Source of the DNA: Terriglobia bacterium
GTDB taxonomy: Bacteria; Acidobacteriota; Terriglobia; UBA7540
Assembly (NCBI GenBank): GCA_030042795.1
Contig: JASHYZ010000635.1
Coordinates: forward strand, 1 to 15,659
Reading direction: 5' to 3'
Length of the DNA stretch: 15,659 nt
Below are positions 14,268-15,659 of the stretch, piece after piece. The translations under genes and the position numbers were made by a program. A model generated the notes under the pieces. It was not told the DNA's origin and searched no databases. It worked only from the letters and a program-made list of their open reading frames with translations. Each line of letters opens with the position of its first letter. The first letter of the stretch is position 1.

Positions 14268-15659
14268 ATGCAACCGAGTGATCAAGAAGCGAGCCTCAAG
14301 TGTGCGCTTCAGCCGCGGCGCCGCCGCAGGTTGCTCGCGGTTCTGTTGCCGGCTCTGGCGGTGTTGTGGTGTGGGGCCGGGAGTTTTGCCGCGCCTCAGA
14401 CCGGCACTTCGGCAGCAACCAGCGCAAAATTCACCGTAACACACTACGTCATCAAGGCGACTCTCACGCCTTCAACACACACCCTTGAGGCCTCCGCCCG
14501 CGTTGATTTTACGCCGGACGCCGACCTTGTTGGCCTGTCCCTGGAGCTGGCAAGCTCCCTCCACGTTCAAAGCGTGACGGACGTAGCCGGGCACGACGTG
14601 ACTTTTCGTCAGGAAGGCCCTTCGCTGGTGCTGGCCTTCACGCCAGCGGTTCCGGCCGCTAAACCGAGCTCCGTCACTGTGAACTATAGCGGCGCTCTAG
14701 CTTCCGCCGAGGGCAGCCCGGTGGAAGACCTTAAACTGGCCTACGTGGGCCCGGAGGGATCTTATCTTCTCTATCCCGGGTGTTGGTTTCCGGTAAACGA
14801 AGGCGCTGCCAACCGCTTTAGTGCTGCGCTCGCCATCACTGTGCCTGCAGACGAGGTTGTGGTCGCTTCTGGCGCTCCTTTCGCGCCCGTTCGAAGCGCA
14901 GACTCAGTGACTTACAGCTTTGATTACAAGGCTTCGTCTTTCCCCGGCACGGTGATTGCCGGTAAGTATGACATCGTGCCGGCCACTGCGGTGGGAGCGA
15001 ACATCACCCTGTATCTCAAGTCGGGACACGAGAAGCTGGCGCAAACTTATGGGGATGCGGCTGGCAGAATAATGACCTATTTCACAGACAAGTTCGGACC
15101 CCTGCCGGATTCGCACCTCGCTCTGGTGGAGATTGCCGATGACACGGTGGGAGGCTACTCGGCTCCGGGCATTGTGGCGTTGGCCTCGCGCGGTTTCTCG
15201 ACTCCGGTGAATGACAAGCTGTTGGCGCACGAAATCTCTCATCAGTGGTGGCGTTGCGTCGTGAGCCCGGCCACAGGTGACGACGCCTTCCTGGATGAGG
15301 GTCTGGCGACGTATTCCTCAGCCTTGTGGGTGGAGGAGTCCGCCGGGGAATCAGCGTTCGAAGACACGATGCACGACGTCGAAATCCAATCGCTCAGTCA
15401 CGAAGAGGTGTCTCCTATCGCGCAGGCCTCGCACCTGCACGAATTCACGCCGGAGTACCAGTCCATCGTGTTTGACAAGGGTGCTATGGTGTTTCACATG
15501 CTGCGCTGGGTTATCGGCGACGCCGCCTTCTTCGACACGCTGCACGCCATGGCCACGCAGTACGCCTTCAAGAGTATCACCACGGCCGAATTCCAGAAGC
15601 TCGCGGAGAAGGCCAGCAAGCAGCAGCTCACATTTTTCTTTGCCCAATGGGTTGATTCC
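14268..15659 (+). CDS. exported M1-like (gluzincin) metallopeptidase, C-terminus outside window
   Basis: Open frame of 464 codons from ATG 14268 to the window edge. A signal peptide is clear: Arg-rich residues 17-21, a hydrophobic core LLAVLLPALAVLWCG, and a probable cleavage after FAA (about 42). An all-beta N-terminal domain follows. The zinc site is H321-E-I-S-H325 with E344 in DEGLATY, exactly HEXXH-x18-E, the M1 signature. In M1 aminopeptidases a GAMEN loop lies about 26-30 residues before HEXXH; here that place holds GGYSAPG (295-301). The catalytic Tyr expected in VYxKGA is Phe402 (VFDKGA). Peptidase activity is therefore doubtful or altered; an atypical or non-aminopeptidase M1-like protein is the safest name. 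It lies 160 bases after lpxB, and no promoter was recognised. Confidence 0.85.
   Translation, partial: MQPSDQEASLKCALQPRRRRRLLAVLLPALAVLWCGAGSFAAPQTGTSAATSAKFTVTHYVIKATLTPSTHTLEASARVDFTPDADLVGLSLELASSLHVQSVTDVAGHDVTFRQEGPSLVLAFTPAVPAAKPSSVTVNYSGALASAEGSPVEDLKLAYVGPEGSYLLYPGCWFPVNEGAANRFSAALAITVPADEVVVASGAPFAPVRSADSVTYSFDYKASSFPGTVIAGKYDIVPATAVGANITLYLKSGHEKLAQTYGDAAGRIMTYFTDKFGPLPDSHLALVEIADDTVGGYSAPGIVALASRGFSTPVNDKLLAHEISHQWWRCVVSPATGDDAFLDEGLATYSSALWVEESAGESAFEDTMHDVEIQSLSHEEVSPIAQASHLHEFTPEYQSIVFDKGAMVFHMLRWVIGDAAFFDTLHAMATQYAFKSITTAEFQKLAEKASKQQLTFFFAQWVDS

Overview
The window looks like a chromosomal segment of a Gram-negative, fairly GC-rich bacterium. Acidobacteriota (Terriglobia-like) is my best guess. 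This rests on lpxB (lipid A, hence an outer membrane), a pqqABCDE cluster, GTG and TTG starts, and intergenic palindromes of the GTCATCCCGAG...GGGATGAC type. Phylum assignment is inference; no 16S rRNA or other taxonomic marker is present.

Layout. (1) 3-386: the end of a CheY/Rcp1-like response regulator, then a 539-base stretch with no supported gene. (2) 926-2215: a POT-like MFS transporter on the plus strand, converging on a minus-strand pair, yggS then yggU (DUF167), at 3316-2252. (3) 3555-5467: tmk and holB on the plus strand, separated by an inverted repeat built of CAGAAGN heptamers. (4) 5661-8906: a complete PQQ biosynthesis operon, pqqA-pqqB-pqqC-pqqD-pqqE. PqqA is a 26-residue precursor. 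pqqB/C, C/D and D/E overlap by 4 bp each, while pqqA is set apart from pqqB by a REP-like hairpin. (5) About 8921-12853: an accessory insertion, all on the minus strand. It has a broken VapC/PIN toxin at one end, a large single-chain restriction-modification protein (PD-(D/E)XK nuclease + N6-adenine methylase + Type ISP-like C-terminus) in the middle, and a truncated, amber-interrupted IS110-family transposase at the other end. (6) 12893-14107: lpxB. (7) 14268 to the window end: an exported M1-like metallopeptidase, cut by the window edge.

How the genes work together. PqqA supplies the Glu and Tyr that become pyrroloquinoline quinone. PqqE with PqqD makes the Glu-Tyr cross-link, PqqB acts on the intermediate, and PqqC performs the final oxidation. 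No PqqF/G protease and no PQQ-dependent dehydrogenase is visible here. tmk and holB are housekeeping DNA-synthesis genes. The restriction-modification island separates the PQQ operon from lpxB and looks horizontally acquired.

No wholly new system is evident. The points most worth a second look are: REP-like palindromes at pqqA/pqqB and at the island edge; tandem stem-loops upstream of the IS110 relic that could be a bridge-RNA remnant; a possible leaderless promoter for the R-M gene; a palindrome plus tandem 9-mers upstream of pqqA; and an M1-like peptidase that keeps its zinc site but lacks the GAMEN motif and the catalytic tyrosine.
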